DNA from: Cyanosarcina radialis HA8281-LM2 | GTDB taxonomy: Bacteria; Cyanobacteriota; Cyanobacteriia; Cyanobacteriales; CCAP-1448 | Assembly (NCBI GenBank): GCA_019359615.1 | Contig: JAHHHA010000020.1 | Coordinates: 1 to 64,000 of the forward strand | Direction of reading: 5' to 3' | Length of the DNA: 64,000 bases | In this document: one piece after another, positions 1 through 9,041 of the stretch | Layout: the number at the start of each line of letters is the position of its first letter | How positions within the stretch are numbered: position 1 is the stretch's first letter | Position numbers and translations under genes: made by a program | Notes under the pieces: generated by a model | What the model was told of the DNA's origin: nothing | Seen by the model: the letters and a program-made list of their open reading frames with translations, nothing else | Databases searched by the model: none

Positions 1-103
1 CACGCAGAAGATTCTTGATTTTATTGACTACTTCAACCGCACTTTGGCTAAACCTTTTGTCTGGAAATTTCAGGGGTTTCCCGAACCCGCTTAAGCTGGT
101 CAC

Positions 104-604
104 TTATTTTCGCCACGCTGCACTAGCGCGTTCGGATGCACTCTGTGCCGACAAACCAATCAGTTGCAGCAAACTTAAGCCCAGCGATAAGTCAGTTGCT
201 CGATCGAGTTCGTCGAGGTAAATGCGATGAAATTGAGGGCTAGAGGCAAATACTCGATATTGGTGCGGTAATCCAGGATCGAGGCTGCGCTTGGTAAAAA
301 TTAAAACCGCTTGCCAATCGTTGACTGGTTGGTAGTCATGTAAATACAGGAATATTTGACCGAACAAGCTGGAATAGAGGACGTTTTTGGTGTCTCGATA
401 TCCTTGGACTTCGACAAAGACAATGGGTAGATCTGTGGCATAAAGAGGCGGAACTAAAATGCCATCGATCCGAAAGCTGGTTTGCTTGATTTCTTGAGAA
501 GCAAAACTGTAGGTAACGTTTCTGGCAGACGGTTGGCCGATTAGCTCGAAGACTAAGCTGGGATCGGTTTGAAAGATTTCGTAAAATAGACTGTCGGTTT
601 GCAC
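104..604 (-). CDS. DUF2887 family protein (C-terminus probably frameshifted)
   Basis: The protein is 166 residues from a GTG start (MQTDSLFYEIFQ). The opening, the FELIGQP and QTSFRIDG segments and the PIVFVEVQ segment match the DUF2887 family, which is related to PD-(D/E)XK-type Rpn nucleases/putative transposases. These are common in cyanobacteria and usually clearly longer. The frame stops at ASAAWRK. Inserting one base in the A-run just before the stop gives a continuation KISDQLKRVRE, as expected for the family, which then stops again; the first frame is open beyond that to the window edge. The C-terminal part therefore looks decayed or mis-sequenced. The function of intact members is poorly defined; a nuclease role is inferred from fold only. 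Confidence 0.7.
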   Translation of the reverse strand: MQTDSLFYEIFQTDPSLVFELIGQPSARNVTYSFASQEIKQTSFRIDGILVPPLYATDLPIVFVEVQGYRDTKNVLYSSLFGQIFLYLHDYQPVNDWQAVLIFTKRSLDPGLPHQYRVFASSPQFHRIYLDELDRATDLSLGLSLLQLIGLSAQSASERASAAWRK

Positions 605-633
605 GGGCGATCGCTTGCAGGATTAGATATCGG

Positions 634-1209
634 TTAACCAGGATTATCGATCTTCTTCCTACCTAATATATAGGGCATTAATCTAGCAATATTTCTGGCA
701 TCATCAATCCCGCGATGATGAGTGCCTATTAGCTTGATGTCAGCTAATTTTAGAGCTTCTGCCATCCCATATCTTTTTTTCAGCGATTGATTAGCTGTAA
801 ATAGTTTCTTCAGGTTAATATGCTCGCTACCTATGGGATAAGGTATCCTGTGGAATTGACTATCTTGCTCGAACTGTTTGCGATCGTAATCGCCCCAAGA
901 GCCAAAAACAAAGTTATCGTATTGATATAACCAAGCTTTAAACTGAGCGATCGCCTGTTGGTAGTTGGGGGCATTATCGACTAGATCTTGAGTAATCGAA
1001 GTCAGCTGCTGGCAAAATTCAGTGAGAACGGGGTGACGCACGGGTTTGATAAAAGTCTGAAATTCACTAATTGTGGTTAAATGTTCGGCTTTTAACATCA
1101 CCGCTCCAATTTCGATAATTTCCATCTGCGTAGTTGGAATTGTTTGGCGATCGCAGCAAGTAGCTTCTAAATCTAAAACTAGGAAGCGATCGTATTTTTC
1201 TAGATCCAT
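634..1209 (-). CDS. DEDDh 3'-5' exonuclease (KapD/ERI-1-like)
   Basis: This 191-residue protein carries the exonuclease (RNase T/DnaQ-like) fold. Motif I is DLEAT near residue 13 (the acidic pair D and E), motif II is around GDYDRKQF, and motif III is HHRGIDDARN with the His and Asp near residues 163-168. The single-domain size and the layout resemble KapD and the ERI-1 family rather than a DNA polymerase epsilon subunit. The expected activity is metal-dependent 3'-5' trimming of RNA or DNA; the substrate is unknown. The start ATG opens MDLEKYDRFLVLDLEAT, right against the catalytic strand as in relatives. It stands alone, transcribed away from gnd. Confidence 0.8.
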   Translation of the reverse strand: MDLEKYDRFLVLDLEATCCDRQTIPTTQMEIIEIGAVMLKAEHLTTISEFQTFIKPVRHPVLTEFCQQLTSITQDLVDNAPNYQQAIAQFKAWLYQYDNFVFGSWGDYDRKQFEQDSQFHRIPYPIGSEHINLKKLFTANQSLKKRYGMAEALKLADIKLIGTHHRGIDDARNIARLMPYILGRKKIDNPG

Positions 1210-1305
1210 TAGTTAATTAATCACCAGCAGTAAGGGTAAACTGTTGCTATTTTAATTATAGAAAATACCAACGTAACATCGTACTAAAAATCAGTTTTCA
1301 TCATT

Positions 1306-1344
1306 TTGACTTTTGACTTTCTTAAGATCTTCTTCCGATACAAT
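1306..1344 (+). promoter_or_regulatory. possible gnd promoter
   Basis: Two overlapping TTGACT boxes (from 1306 and 1313) precede a TACAAT box at 1339-1344. Spacing from the nearer TTGACT is about 20 bases, longer than ideal, so this is weak. It supports starting gnd at 1415 rather than at the upstream in-frame TTG at 1313, which overlaps these boxes. Confidence 0.3.
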
Positions 1345-1414
1345 CTTAGGGGATCGGGCTACCCTGGATGAAATAGCGATGTTTCCGCAACTTGCAGAGT
1401 TAGCAAAGAAGCTT

Positions 1415-2854
1415 ATGACACAGCAGTTTGGTGTAATTGGATTAGCCGTCATGGGGGAAAACCTGGCGCTAAATGTGGCAGATAAAGGTTTTTCCGTCGC
1501 TGTCTATAACCGCACTAAGGAAAAAACCGATACCTTCATGGCGACTAAGGCACAAGGCAAGAACATCATAGCCACCTATACCCTGAAGGATTTTGTCGCT
1601 TCCTTGGAACCCCCGCGCAAAATTCTCTTAATGGTGCAAGCAGGCGCACCAGTAGATAAGGTAATTGCCGATCTCAAACCCCTATTAGCTAAAGATGACA
1701 TCATCATCGATGGCGGTAACTCCTTGTATGAAGATACCGAACGCCGCACTAGCGATTTAGAAAACACCGGATTGACTTATATCGGTATGGGTGTCAGCGG
1801 TGGTGAAGAAGGAGCGCGTTACGGCCCTAGCTTAATGCCCGGTGGTACGGAAGCAGCTTATAAATATTTAGAGCCAATTTTGAGAAAAATTGCGGCGCAA
1901 GTAGACGCTGAACCCGATCCCAATAAAAAACCTTGCGTCACCTACATCGGCCCTGGCGGTGCGGGGCATTACGTCAAGATGGTACACAACGGCATCGAGT
2001 ACGGCGATATGCAGCTAATCGCTGAAGCATACGACCTGCTGAAGAATACTCTAGGACTAGACCACAAACAACTCCATGAAGTCTTTGCCGAGTGGAATAC
2101 TACAGACGAACTTAATTCGTTTTTGATCGAGATTACAGCCGATATTTTCACCCAAATCGATCCTGAAACGCAGAAACCTTTGGTTGACTTAATCCTCGAT
2201 GCCGCAGGGCAAAAAGGCACGGGACGCTGGACGGTGCAAAGTGCTTTAGAATTAGGCGTTTCCATCCCCACGATGATCGCCGCCGTCAATTCTCGCATCA
2301 TCTCTTCCTACAAAGACGAACGGGTAAAAGCATCTGAGATTCTCACCGGCCCGTCTGGCAGGTACGAGGGCGATACCAAAACTTTCATCAACCAAATTCG
2401 CGATGCCCTTTACTGCTCGAAAATCTGCTCTTACGCTCAAGGCATGGCATTATTAAATACGGCTTCGCAGACGTATAAATATAACCTAGATTTGAGCGCA
2501 ATTTCTCGAATTTGGAGAGGGGGCTGCATTATTCGGGCGGGATTCTTAAACAAGATCGCCAACGCTTTCAACGACAGTCCGAAGTTACCTAATTTGCTGC
2601 TAGCGCCTGAATTCAAGCAAACAATTTTAGATCGGCAAGATGCTTGGCGCGAAGTAATTGCCGTCTCGGCCAAATTGGGAGTGCCAGTGCCAGCATTTAG
2701 TGCCTCTCTAGATTACTTTGATAGCTACAGGCAAGCCCGCTTACCCCAAAACCTCACTCAAGCCCAGCGGGATTATTTTGGCGCTCATACCTACGAACGC
2801 ACCGATAAACCCAGAGGCGAGTTTTTCCATACCGAATGGACTGCCAGCCAGTAA
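1415..2854 (+). CDS. gnd: 6-phosphogluconate dehydrogenase, decarboxylating
   Basis: The product oxidises and decarboxylates 6-phosphogluconate to ribulose 5-phosphate with NADP, in the oxidative pentose phosphate pathway, which supplies NADPH in the dark in cyanobacteria. The N-terminal Rossmann motif is GVIGLAVMGENLALN. The substrate-binding loop is GVSGGEEGARYGPSLMPGG, followed by the KMVHNGIEYGDMQLIAEAYD helix and the C-terminal FHTEW motif. From the ATG at 1415 (MTQQFGVIG) the protein is 479 residues, normal for the family. The frame is open back to a TTG at 1313, but those 34 residues are not expected. A G-rich hairpin follows the stop. Confidence 0.96.
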   Translation: MTQQFGVIGLAVMGENLALNVADKGFSVAVYNRTKEKTDTFMATKAQGKNIIATYTLKDFVASLEPPRKILLMVQAGAPVDKVIADLKPLLAKDDIIIDGGNSLYEDTERRTSDLENTGLTYIGMGVSGGEEGARYGPSLMPGGTEAAYKYLEPILRKIAAQVDAEPDPNKKPCVTYIGPGGAGHYVKMVHNGIEYGDMQLIAEAYDLLKNTLGLDHKQLHEVFAEWNTTDELNSFLIEITADIFTQIDPETQKPLVDLILDAAGQKGTGRWTVQSALELGVSIPTMIAAVNSRIISSYKDERVKASEILTGPSGRYEGDTKTFINQIRDALYCSKICSYAQGMALLNTASQTYKYNLDLSAISRIWRGGCIIRAGFLNKIANAFNDSPKLPNLLLAPEFKQTILDRQDAWREVIAVSAKLGVPVPAFSASLDYFDSYRQARLPQNLTQAQRDYFGAHTYERTDKPRGEFFHTEWTASQ

Positions 2855-2881
2855 GCTGCGATCGCTTAGAAAGAAGGGGAA

Positions 2882-2907
2882 AGGGGAAAGGCTTTTACCT
2901 TTCCCCT
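2882..2907 (+). terminator. hairpin after gnd
   Basis: AGGGGAAAGG and CCTTTCCCCT form a 10-bp stem with a 6-base loop, 27 bases after the gnd stop. The following run is only CTCTTT, so termination is plausible but the T-tract is poor. Confidence 0.45.
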
Positions 2908-3017
2908 CTTTGCCACCCCTTCTCGATCGCCTGCCGTTCTGGAGATGCAATATCCTGACAAGAGCAAGCGTGGTAAAATTCCCTCGTCTGCACCCGCAAA
3001 TCCATCACTTCTTTATC

Positions 3018-3602
3018 GTGTTTGCTCCCCACGAAATTCTCTGGGCTATTATCGGTTTACTGTTGACCATCGGCGGCAACCTACTGGAAGCTGCGATTAC
3101 TAATTTCCCTTGGAATTGGAGTCAGGAAGGGGTTCAAACTCATTCACTAGGCGTTACCTATCAAATCGGTGCCGTCCTCCTCGTCGGCTGTTTGGGGGGC
3201 AAAAATGCTGGGGTACTTGCTCAAATTGCCTATTTGGCTGTCGGTTTGATTTGGTTCCCCGTTTTTCATCAAGGAGGAGGTCTGGGCTATCTCAGGCAAC
3301 CTACATTTGGCTACTTACTGGGTTTTATTCCTGGTGCTTGGCTCTGCGGATATCTGGCCTTTAAGCGATCGCCTCAACTGGAAAACCTAGCTGTTAGCTG
3401 TCTTTGTGGGTTGTTGGTCATCCATGGCATGGGTTTGACGTATCTAGTTCTCTCTCAATGGTTTAACTGGATAAGCCCAGCAACTCTATCTCTCTGGCAA
3501 GCTGTCAAAACCTACTCCTTCGACCCACTGCCAGCGCATCTGGTGATAGCTTGTGCCGTCAGCGCGATCGCCTTTACCCTGCGAAAACTGATGTTTTATT
3601 GA
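3018..3602 (+). CDS. bioY: biotin transporter BioY
   Basis: This is the S-component (substrate-binding membrane subunit) of an ECF-type or stand-alone biotin uptake system. The GTG start at 3018 gives VFAPHEILWAIIG and 194 residues with about six hydrophobic segments. The conserved blocks are YQIGAVLLVGCLGGKNAG, HQGGGLGYLRQPTFGYLLGF and the GAWLCGYLAF stretch. The frame is open back to 2718 inside gnd and across the hairpin, but that stretch has no family resemblance and is rich in repeats. A second GTG at 2970 is a possible alternative. It sits 50 bases before lspA, an arrangement common in cyanobacteria, so the two may be cotranscribed. Confidence 0.88.
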   Translation: MFAPHEILWAIIGLLLTIGGNLLEAAITNFPWNWSQEGVQTHSLGVTYQIGAVLLVGCLGGKNAGVLAQIAYLAVGLIWFPVFHQGGGLGYLRQPTFGYLLGFIPGAWLCGYLAFKRSPQLENLAVSCLCGLLVIHGMGLTYLVLSQWFNWISPATLSLWQAVKTYSFDPLPAHLVIACAVSAIAFTLRKLMFY

Positions 3603-3610
3603 TTTACGAT

Positions 3611-3639
3611 GTAGAGACGTAGCACTGCTACGTCTCTAC
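3611..3639. repeat. palindromic repeat, GTAGAGACG family
   Basis: Two 14-base arms, GTAGAGACGTAGCA and its exact complement, flank a single central base. It fills the bioY-lspA gap. The same palindrome recurs near 10638, 24313, 29008 and, in variant form, 36722, 48663 and 58847. Confidence 0.9.
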
Positions 3640-3652
3640 GTTCAGGATTTAG

Positions 3653-4147
3653 ATGAATTTGAGAAATCGTTTCTTTTGGTTGGTGGCGATCGCCAGTTTA
3701 ATGTTAGACAGGTTAACTAAAGCCTGGGTAGTGCAAACTCTGCCCTTTTGTGAGAATTTGCGAGTCTGTAAAACTTGGTCTTTATGGCCTGGAGTTTTCG
3801 ACCTCACCTACGTCAGAAACCCAGGTGCCGCTTGGAGTATCTGTAGCGAAAGCCCCTGTCGAGAATTGTTGCCTTGGCTATCTATAGGAGTCAGCCTGTT
3901 CTTGATCGGCCTGGCCGTTTTCAATCCTCAATTTAAGAAGTTAGAGCAAATCGGCTTTGGCTTCTTATTGGGTGGCGCTTTGGGTAATGGGATCGATCGC
4001 ATCACAGATGGCAGCGTAATTGACTTTCTCTATTTCCGGTTGATTAATTTTCCCGTATTTAATTGGGCAGACGTATCAGTGAACCTGGGAATCATCTGCT
4101 TGCTGATTGCTTTCTGGAAACAATCACCACGAAAAGAAGAAGTTTAG
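3653..4147 (+). CDS. lspA: lipoprotein signal peptidase (signal peptidase II)
   Basis: This inner-membrane aspartyl protease removes signal peptides from prolipoproteins. It is 164 residues long with four predicted membrane helices. The signature blocks are YVRNPGAAWS, GGALGNGIDRITDGSVIDF with the first catalytic Asp, and FNWADVSVNLG with the second catalytic Asp. The start ATG follows the 29-base palindrome by 13 bases with no clear Shine-Dalgarno. It lies directly downstream of bioY on the same strand. Confidence 0.95.
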   Translation: MNLRNRFFWLVAIASLMLDRLTKAWVVQTLPFCENLRVCKTWSLWPGVFDLTYVRNPGAAWSICSESPCRELLPWLSIGVSLFLIGLAVFNPQFKKLEQIGFGFLLGGALGNGIDRITDGSVIDFLYFRLINFPVFNWADVSVNLGIICLLIAFWKQSPRKEEV

Positions 4148-4157
4148 GAGTGTAGGA

Positions 4158-4213
4158 GTCAGAAGTCAGAAGTCAGAAGTCAGAAGTCAGAAGTCAGAAG
4201 TCAGAAGTCAGAA
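4158..4213 (+). repeat. heptamer tandem repeat (STRR), unit GTCAGAA
   Basis: Eight contiguous copies of the heptamer GTCAGAA follow the lspA stop, then a C-rich tract of CCCCATCT-like units to about 4310. Short tandemly repeated heptamers are a known feature of cyanobacterial intergenic DNA. Confidence 0.9.
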
Positions 4214-4306
4214 GTTCAGCAGTTCAGAATTATTTACTGTCTCTCCTGTGCCCCCCATCCCCCCATCTCCCCATCCCCCCATCTCCCCATCTCCCCCTCT
4301 TCCCCA

Positions 4307-4681
4307 TCACCCTTGACGGCGACCGAGTTCGTAAATCCCACAAGACATACAAGCCAGCAATCCGATACTAATCGACCAACTGCGCCCTAAACTTAGATCG
4401 ACACCCCAGTTGCAGAGGCTACCGACGAGCAAAAAAGGCACAATGCTGAAAAGAGAGGCAAAAAAAGCATTTTGCGATTCTCTCCCCTTTCGAGTTTTTT
4501 CAAACTCGGTTTGTGAAGTATAAAGCGATCGCTCGGCAAAATTAAACCAGCGGGTGAGTTTATCGGTTATCCAGTCGGTCAAGCCAGAGCAGCCTAAGTA
4601 AAAAGCCAAAGACCACAAAGCTGCCCCAGCGATCGCGGTTGGATCTAAATGTAATTCAAATGGCAGAATCTCTGTTAACAT
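4307..4681 (-). CDS. small membrane protein of unknown function
   Basis: This 124-residue protein has a hydrophobic N-terminal helix (AIAGAALWSLAFYLG), a charged middle (FEKTRKGRESQNAF) and two further hydrophobic segments (LFSIVPFLLVGSL and SISIGLLACMSCG). I recognise no named family. Composition and codon use fit the neighbours and the frame is clean, so it is probably a real cyanobacterial integral membrane protein. Its C-terminus reaches the C-rich tract that follows lspA, and it converges on lspA. Confidence 0.6.
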   Translation of the reverse strand: MLTEILPFELHLDPTAIAGAALWSLAFYLGCSGLTDWITDKLTRWFNFAERSLYTSQTEFEKTRKGRESQNAFFASLFSIVPFLLVGSLCNWGVDLSLGRSWSISIGLLACMSCGIYELGRRQG

Positions 4682-4822
4682 CGGTTAGCTCTTAGGAGTT
4701 GATAGGAAAATATTACTACTAACTCTTTAAATCGTGACATCCTCCCGACGCTTTGAAGACTACCCGAACTTGCTTGACCTCAAACCCTTCTGCGAATTGC
4801 GAACTGTCAATTGTGAATTGGT

Positions 4823-5962
4823 ATGATGCCCTTGAAACACGCTTTGGTACACGAGTGGTTTACCCCTAAAGCTACTGGCGGTTCCGAACTGGTGGTTCGA
4901 GAAATCTTACGGCAGATCGATGCCGATGTTTATGCCCTAATTGATTTTGAATCCACCAACCCAGATAGCTATCTCTACGGGCGATCGATCGGCACCACCT
5001 TTTTGCAGCATTTCCCCTTCGCTCGCAACGGGGTGCAGAAATACCTGCCACTATTACCTCTGGCGATCGAACAGTTAGATCTAAGAGCTTACGATGTCAT
5101 CCTCTCATCTTCTCATGCTGTCGCTAAGGGAGTGCTTACCAGTCCAGGGCAACTACACGTCTGCTACTGTCATACTCCCATGCGTTACGCTTGGGATCTG
5201 ACTTTTGATTATCTCGATCGCTCTCCTCTGGGTGCTGGACTTCCTGGTTTCTTAACTCGCTCCTTGCTCCACGGCTTGCGTCAGTGGGATGTAATTTCTG
5301 CCAATCGGGTTGACTACTTTATCGCCAACTCCAGACATACCGCGCGTCGGATCTGGCGTTGCTATCGGCGCACCGCAGAAGTAATTTATCCTCCCGTCAA
5401 CATCGAACGATTTCAGTTTCAAGCAAAAAAACAAGATTTTTATCTCACCGTTTCCCGCCTGGTTAGTTACAAGCAAGTAAGTTTAATCGTCCGGGCTTTC
5501 AACCAGTTAGGTTTACCCTTGATAGTCATCGGCACCGGACCGGAGTTAAAATCGCTCCGCCAACTGGCAAAACCGCACGTCCGCATCTTAGGCGAACAAC
5601 CCAATAACGTCGTCGAAGAATATATGTCTCAGGCTAAAGCCTTCGTTTACGGGGCTTGCGAAGACTTTGGCATCGCCATGGTAGAAGCCCAAGCAGCCGG
5701 AACTCCAGTAATTGCCTATGGTGCTGGTGGGGCAAGAGAAATCGTTCTCGATCTCCAGCAATACCCTGAAACGGGCACGGGCTTATTGTTTCCAGCCCAA
5801 ACTGAAGCTGCTTTAATCGCGGCGATCGAAAAGTTTGAAGCCTTACGATCGACGTTTGACCCCGATCGTGCCAGATTGCAGGCAGAAAATTTTTCTACCG
5901 GAATTTTTCAAAAGCGTTATCTGGCCTTCCTCGGACGCTGTTATCTGGAGTTTTTTGGTTAA
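4823..5962 (+). CDS. glycosyltransferase family 4 (WbaZ/mannosyltransferase-like)
   Basis: This 379-residue GT-B enzyme transfers a sugar from a nucleotide donor in polysaccharide assembly on the cytosolic face. The N-terminal acceptor half opens HALVHEWFTPKATGGSE and contains the CYCHTPMRYAWDLTFDYL block typical of the WbaZ-like mannosyl/rhamnosyl group. The C-terminal donor half has the EX7E-type motif in EDFGIAMVEAQAAGTPVIAYG. Tandem ATG codons start the gene, with a GAATTG-type repeat before them and no Shine-Dalgarno. It heads a plus-strand exopolysaccharide block with a priming transferase and the two GDP-fucose enzymes, which makes GDP-mannose or GDP-fucose a plausible donor (inference). 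Confidence 0.88.
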   Translation: MMPLKHALVHEWFTPKATGGSELVVREILRQIDADVYALIDFESTNPDSYLYGRSIGTTFLQHFPFARNGVQKYLPLLPLAIEQLDLRAYDVILSSSHAVAKGVLTSPGQLHVCYCHTPMRYAWDLTFDYLDRSPLGAGLPGFLTRSLLHGLRQWDVISANRVDYFIANSRHTARRIWRCYRRTAEVIYPPVNIERFQFQAKKQDFYLTVSRLVSYKQVSLIVRAFNQLGLPLIVIGTGPELKSLRQLAKPHVRILGEQPNNVVEEYMSQAKAFVYGACEDFGIAMVEAQAAGTPVIAYGAGGAREIVLDLQQYPETGTGLLFPAQTEAALIAAIEKFEALRSTFDPDRARLQAENFSTGIFQKRYLAFLGRCYLEFFG

Positions 5963-6054
5963 ATTTACCTCTAACACTTGACACTTAACGCTCTATGCGG
6001 AATCATCAGGCTTTATGATTGGGAGTGTGTGGTGTGTGAATTGTAAGGAGTAAA

Positions 6055-6786
6055 ATGACTGCCCAAAGTCAACTTTTCCGTGGCAAAATGTTGCGGTGGT
6101 TCCTCAAACGAACCTTGCAAGCGATCGCGTCTATCAGTTGCCAGCTAGGTCTTTCCGTTCGCCGCCTAGACCGCAACTTTACCAAACGGCTGTTTGATGT
6201 GGCGTTTTCCTTAGCGATCCTAATTTTCCTGGCACCGATTTACCTGGTACTGGCGCTGCTGATTGCCATTAGTTCTCCCGGGCCGATCTTCTATATTCAG
6301 GAGCGCGTGGGGAAAAATTTTCAGCGTTTTGGCTGTATCAAATTTCGCACTATGGTGGATAATGCCGATGAAGTGTTGTTAGATATGATGTCAAAATCAC
6401 CAGCAATGCGTCAGGAATTTGAGGATAATTTTAAACTAAAAAACGATCCGAGAATTACGGCGATCGGCAAGTTTTTGCGCCTGACTAGCTTAGACGAATT
6501 TCCGCAATTTTTGAACGTGTTGAAAGGAGATATGAGCGTCGTCGGTCCTCGCCCTTTAGTGCCAGAAGAGTTATATAAGTATGGCGATCGCATCGAAACA
6601 GTTCTGACGATTAAGCCTGGAATTACTGGACTATGGCAGGTTTCCGGACGTAACGATATTCCCTATCATCGCCGCATTCAAATCGACGTTCGTTACGTCC
6701 GCCACCATAATTTTTGGTTAGATTTGTGGGTGGTCATCAAAACTATAGGAGTAGTTGTTTTTCCGAGAAACAACGGTGCTTATTAA
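6055..6786 (+). CDS. polyprenyl-phosphate sugar-1-phosphate transferase (priming)
   Basis: This 243-residue WcaJ/ExoY/RfbP-type enzyme moves a sugar-1-phosphate onto undecaprenyl phosphate to start a repeat unit. One membrane segment lies at about residues 45-75. The cytosolic catalytic domain has KFRTMVDNAD, LRLTSLDEFPQFLNVLKGDM, SVVGPRPLVPEE and KPGITGLWQVSGRN. The long N-terminal multi-helix part of full WcaJ is absent, so it belongs to the short form. AAGGAG sits just before the ATG. The neighbouring glycosyltransferase and GDP-sugar enzymes place it in exopolysaccharide or O-antigen synthesis. Confidence 0.92.
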   Translation: MTAQSQLFRGKMLRWFLKRTLQAIASISCQLGLSVRRLDRNFTKRLFDVAFSLAILIFLAPIYLVLALLIAISSPGPIFYIQERVGKNFQRFGCIKFRTMVDNADEVLLDMMSKSPAMRQEFEDNFKLKNDPRITAIGKFLRLTSLDEFPQFLNVLKGDMSVVGPRPLVPEELYKYGDRIETVLTIKPGITGLWQVSGRNDIPYHRRIQIDVRYVRHHNFWLDLWVVIKTIGVVVFPRNNGAY

Positions 6787-6880
6787 TCTAAGAAGGACGA
6801 ACGATAAATAATTCCACATTCGGGACTCGTCCCTTGATGGATGTGGTAAATTCGTAATTCATAATTTATAATTCACGAGC

Positions 6881-7960
6881 ATGACGCAACGCAAGCGGGC
6901 GCTAATTACTGGGATTACTGGTCAAGATGGCTCTTACTTGAGCGAGTTTTTACTGGAACAAGGCTATGAAGTTCACGGCATCATTCGTCGGACTTCGACG
7001 TTTAATACCGATCGAATCGATCATATCTACGTCGATCCTCACAATCCAGAAGCCAGGTTATTCCTCCACTATGGAGACTTAACTGAAGGAGTAACTCTGC
7101 GGCGGATTTTAGAAGAAGTTCAACCAGTAGAAATTTACAATTTGGGCGCTCAATCCCACGTGCGGGTGAGTTTTGACTCGCCAGAATATACGGTCGATAC
7201 CGTAGGCATGGGAACGTTGCGATTGCTAGAAGCCATTCGAGACTATCAGGGTAGAACGGGAATCGAGGTGCGCTTCTACCAAGCGGGTTCTTCAGAAATG
7301 TTCGGTAAAGTCCAAGAAATTCCGCAGCAAGAAACCACGCCCTTTTATCCCCGCAGTCCTTATGCTTGCGCTAAAGTTTTTTCACACTGGCAAACGGTCA
7401 ATTATCGAGAGTCTTACGGGCTATTTGCCTGCAACGGCATCCTGTTCAACCACGAATCGCCTCGTCGCGGCGAGACGTTTGTTACCCGTAAAATTACTAG
7501 AGCGATCGCTCGAATTGTTGCCCAGCAGCAAGAAAAACTATATCTCGGCAATATCGATGCTAAACGAGATTGGGGTTACGCTAAAGACTACGTGCGAGCC
7601 ATGTGGCTGATGTTGCAGCAAAAAACACCAGATGATTACGTCATCGCCACGGGTGAAACTCATTCGGTGCGAGAGTTTCTAGAACTATCGTTTGGTTATG
7701 TCAATCTCGATTGGCAAGCATATGTAGAATTTGACGATCGCTACCTCAGACCAGCAGAGGTCGATTTACTAATTGGTAATCCTGCTAAAGCCAAGCAACA
7801 GCTAGGTTGGCAACCTTCAGTGACTTTTGCCGAATTAGTGGCTTTGATGGTAGAAGCAGACTTGCAAGCCTTGGGAGTAGCTGCTGCTAATGGTGCGGGC
7901 GGTAAATCATCTGCCGATCTAGCTACGATTCGCCAGCGGTTGAGTACGATTCACGAGTAA
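6881..7960 (+). CDS. gmd: GDP-mannose 4,6-dehydratase
   Basis: It converts GDP-D-mannose to GDP-4-dehydro-6-deoxy-D-mannose, the first step to GDP-L-fucose. The 359-residue short-chain dehydrogenase fold shows the NAD(P)-binding motif [20 protein letters not shown], the HYGDLTEG strand, the catalytic Tyr-Lys pair in [10 protein letters not shown], and the GETHSVREF and DWGYAKDYV blocks. The C-terminal tail ([19 protein letters not shown]) is a little longer than in E. coli Gmd. The gene for the next enzyme in the pathway follows 90 bases downstream. Confidence 0.96.
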   Translation: MTQRKRALITGITGQDGSYLSEFLLEQGYEVHGIIRRTSTFNTDRIDHIYVDPHNPEARLFLHYGDLTEGVTLRRILEEVQPVEIYNLGAQSHVRVSFDSPEYTVDTVGMGTLRLLEAIRDYQGRTGIEVRFYQAGSSEMFGKVQEIPQQETTPFYPRSPYACAKVFSHWQTVNYRESYGLFACNGILFNHESPRRGETFVTRKITRAIARIVAQQQEKLYLGNIDAKRDWGYAKDYVRAMWLMLQQKTPDDYVIATGETHSVREFLELSFGYVNLDWQAYVEFDDRYLRPAEVDLLIGNPAKAKQQLGWQPSVTFAELVALMVEADLQALGVAAANGAGGKSSADLATIRQRLSTIHE

Positions 7961-8050
7961 GTCCAGCAGTTTGCAACCGAAAAAATTCTGCGCTTTCGGA
8001 GCTACTAGATTTATCTGTGTGGTTTTCCTAATTCATCATTCATAATTCAG

Positions 8051-8992
8051 ATGACTTCTATAGATTTAAGCGATCGACGAATTTTAGTCACGGGTGGAGC
8101 GGGTTTTTTAGGACGACAGGTAATCAGTCAATTGCAATTGGCGGGTGCCGATGCCGAAAAAATTACCACTGTGCGATCGCAGCAGTTCGATTTGCGGGTA
8201 ATGGAGAATTGCCAGCAAGTAGTTCGCGATTGCGATATTGTCATTCACCTCGCGGCCCACGTCGGGGGGATTGGCTTGAATCAAGCTAAGCCAGCGGAGT
8301 TATTTTACGACAACCTGATGATGGGAGCACAACTGATTCACGCCGCCCATGAAGCGGGGGTGCAAAAATTTGTCTGCGTCGGGACAATTTGTGCTTATCC
8401 CAAATTCACCCCCGTACCGTTTCGAGAAGAAGATTTATGGAACGGCTATCCCGAAGAAACTAATGCTCCTTACGGGGTGGCGAAGAAAGCCTTACTCGTC
8501 CAACTGCAATCTTATCGCCAGCAGTATAGTTTCAACGGCATTTACTTGCTACCAGTAAATTTATACGGACCTGAAGATAATTTCAACCCTCAAAGTTCTC
8601 ATGTGATTCCAGCTTTAATTCGCAAGGTGTATGAGGCCCAAATGCGAGGAGAAAAGCAAATTCCCGTCTGGGGAGATGGTTCCCCTACGCGCGAGTTTCT
8701 GTATTCAACGGATGCGGCTTTAGGAATTGTGATGGCCACTCAATCCTACAACGAGTCGGAAGCAGTCAATTTGGGCACGGGTTATGAAATTTCGATTAAA
8801 GATCTGGTGGAGTTAATTTGCGAGTTAATGGATTATCGAGGCGAAATTATTTGGGAAACCGACAAGCCTAACGGCCAACCCCGTAGGTGTTTGGATACCC
8901 AAAAAGCGCTCGATAAATTTGGATTTAAAGCACAAGTAGGGTTCAAAGAAGGTCTAAAAAATACCATTGAATGGTATCGGCAACACGCTTAG
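8051..8992 (+). CDS. fcl: GDP-L-fucose synthase
   Basis: This 313-residue enzyme epimerises and reduces the Gmd product to GDP-L-fucose using NADPH. The motifs are [10 protein letters not shown] (cofactor), [12 protein letters not shown], the [20 protein letters not shown] block, YGVAKKALL (Tyr-Lys pair) and [16 protein letters not shown]. It is the natural partner of gmd just upstream. A run of AATTCAT-type units precedes the ATG in place of a ribosome-binding site. GTCAAAA heptamers follow the stop (about 8995-9023). Confidence 0.95.
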   Translation: MTSIDLSDRRILVTGGAGFLGRQVISQLQLAGADAEKITTVRSQQFDLRVMENCQQVVRDCDIVIHLAAHVGGIGLNQAKPAELFYDNLMMGAQLIHAAHEAGVQKFVCVGTICAYPKFTPVPFREEDLWNGYPEETNAPYGVAKKALLVQLQSYRQQYSFNGIYLLPVNLYGPEDNFNPQSSHVIPALIRKVYEAQMRGEKQIPVWGDGSPTREFLYSTDAALGIVMATQSYNESEAVNLGTGYEISIKDLVELICELMDYRGEIIWETDKPNGQPRRCLDTQKALDKFGFKAQVGFKEGLKNTIEWYRQHA

Positions 8993-9041
8993 TCAAGTCA
9001 AAAGTTAAAAGTCAAAAGTCAAAACTAATAACTCTTGACCG

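Noticed and set aside
1313-1414. 34-codon N-terminal extension of gnd
   Set aside because: It overlaps promoter-like boxes and is not expected for the family, which starts at the Rossmann strand.
2718-3017. 100-codon N-terminal extension of bioY
   Set aside because: It overlaps gnd in another frame and crosses a hairpin; family members start near the GTG at 3018.
4158-4310. CRISPR-like array
   Set aside because: The units are 7 bases with no spacers; they are STRRs, not CRISPR repeats.
4107-4316. 69-codon frame after lspA
   Set aside because: It is only the tandem repeats and C-rich tract translated.
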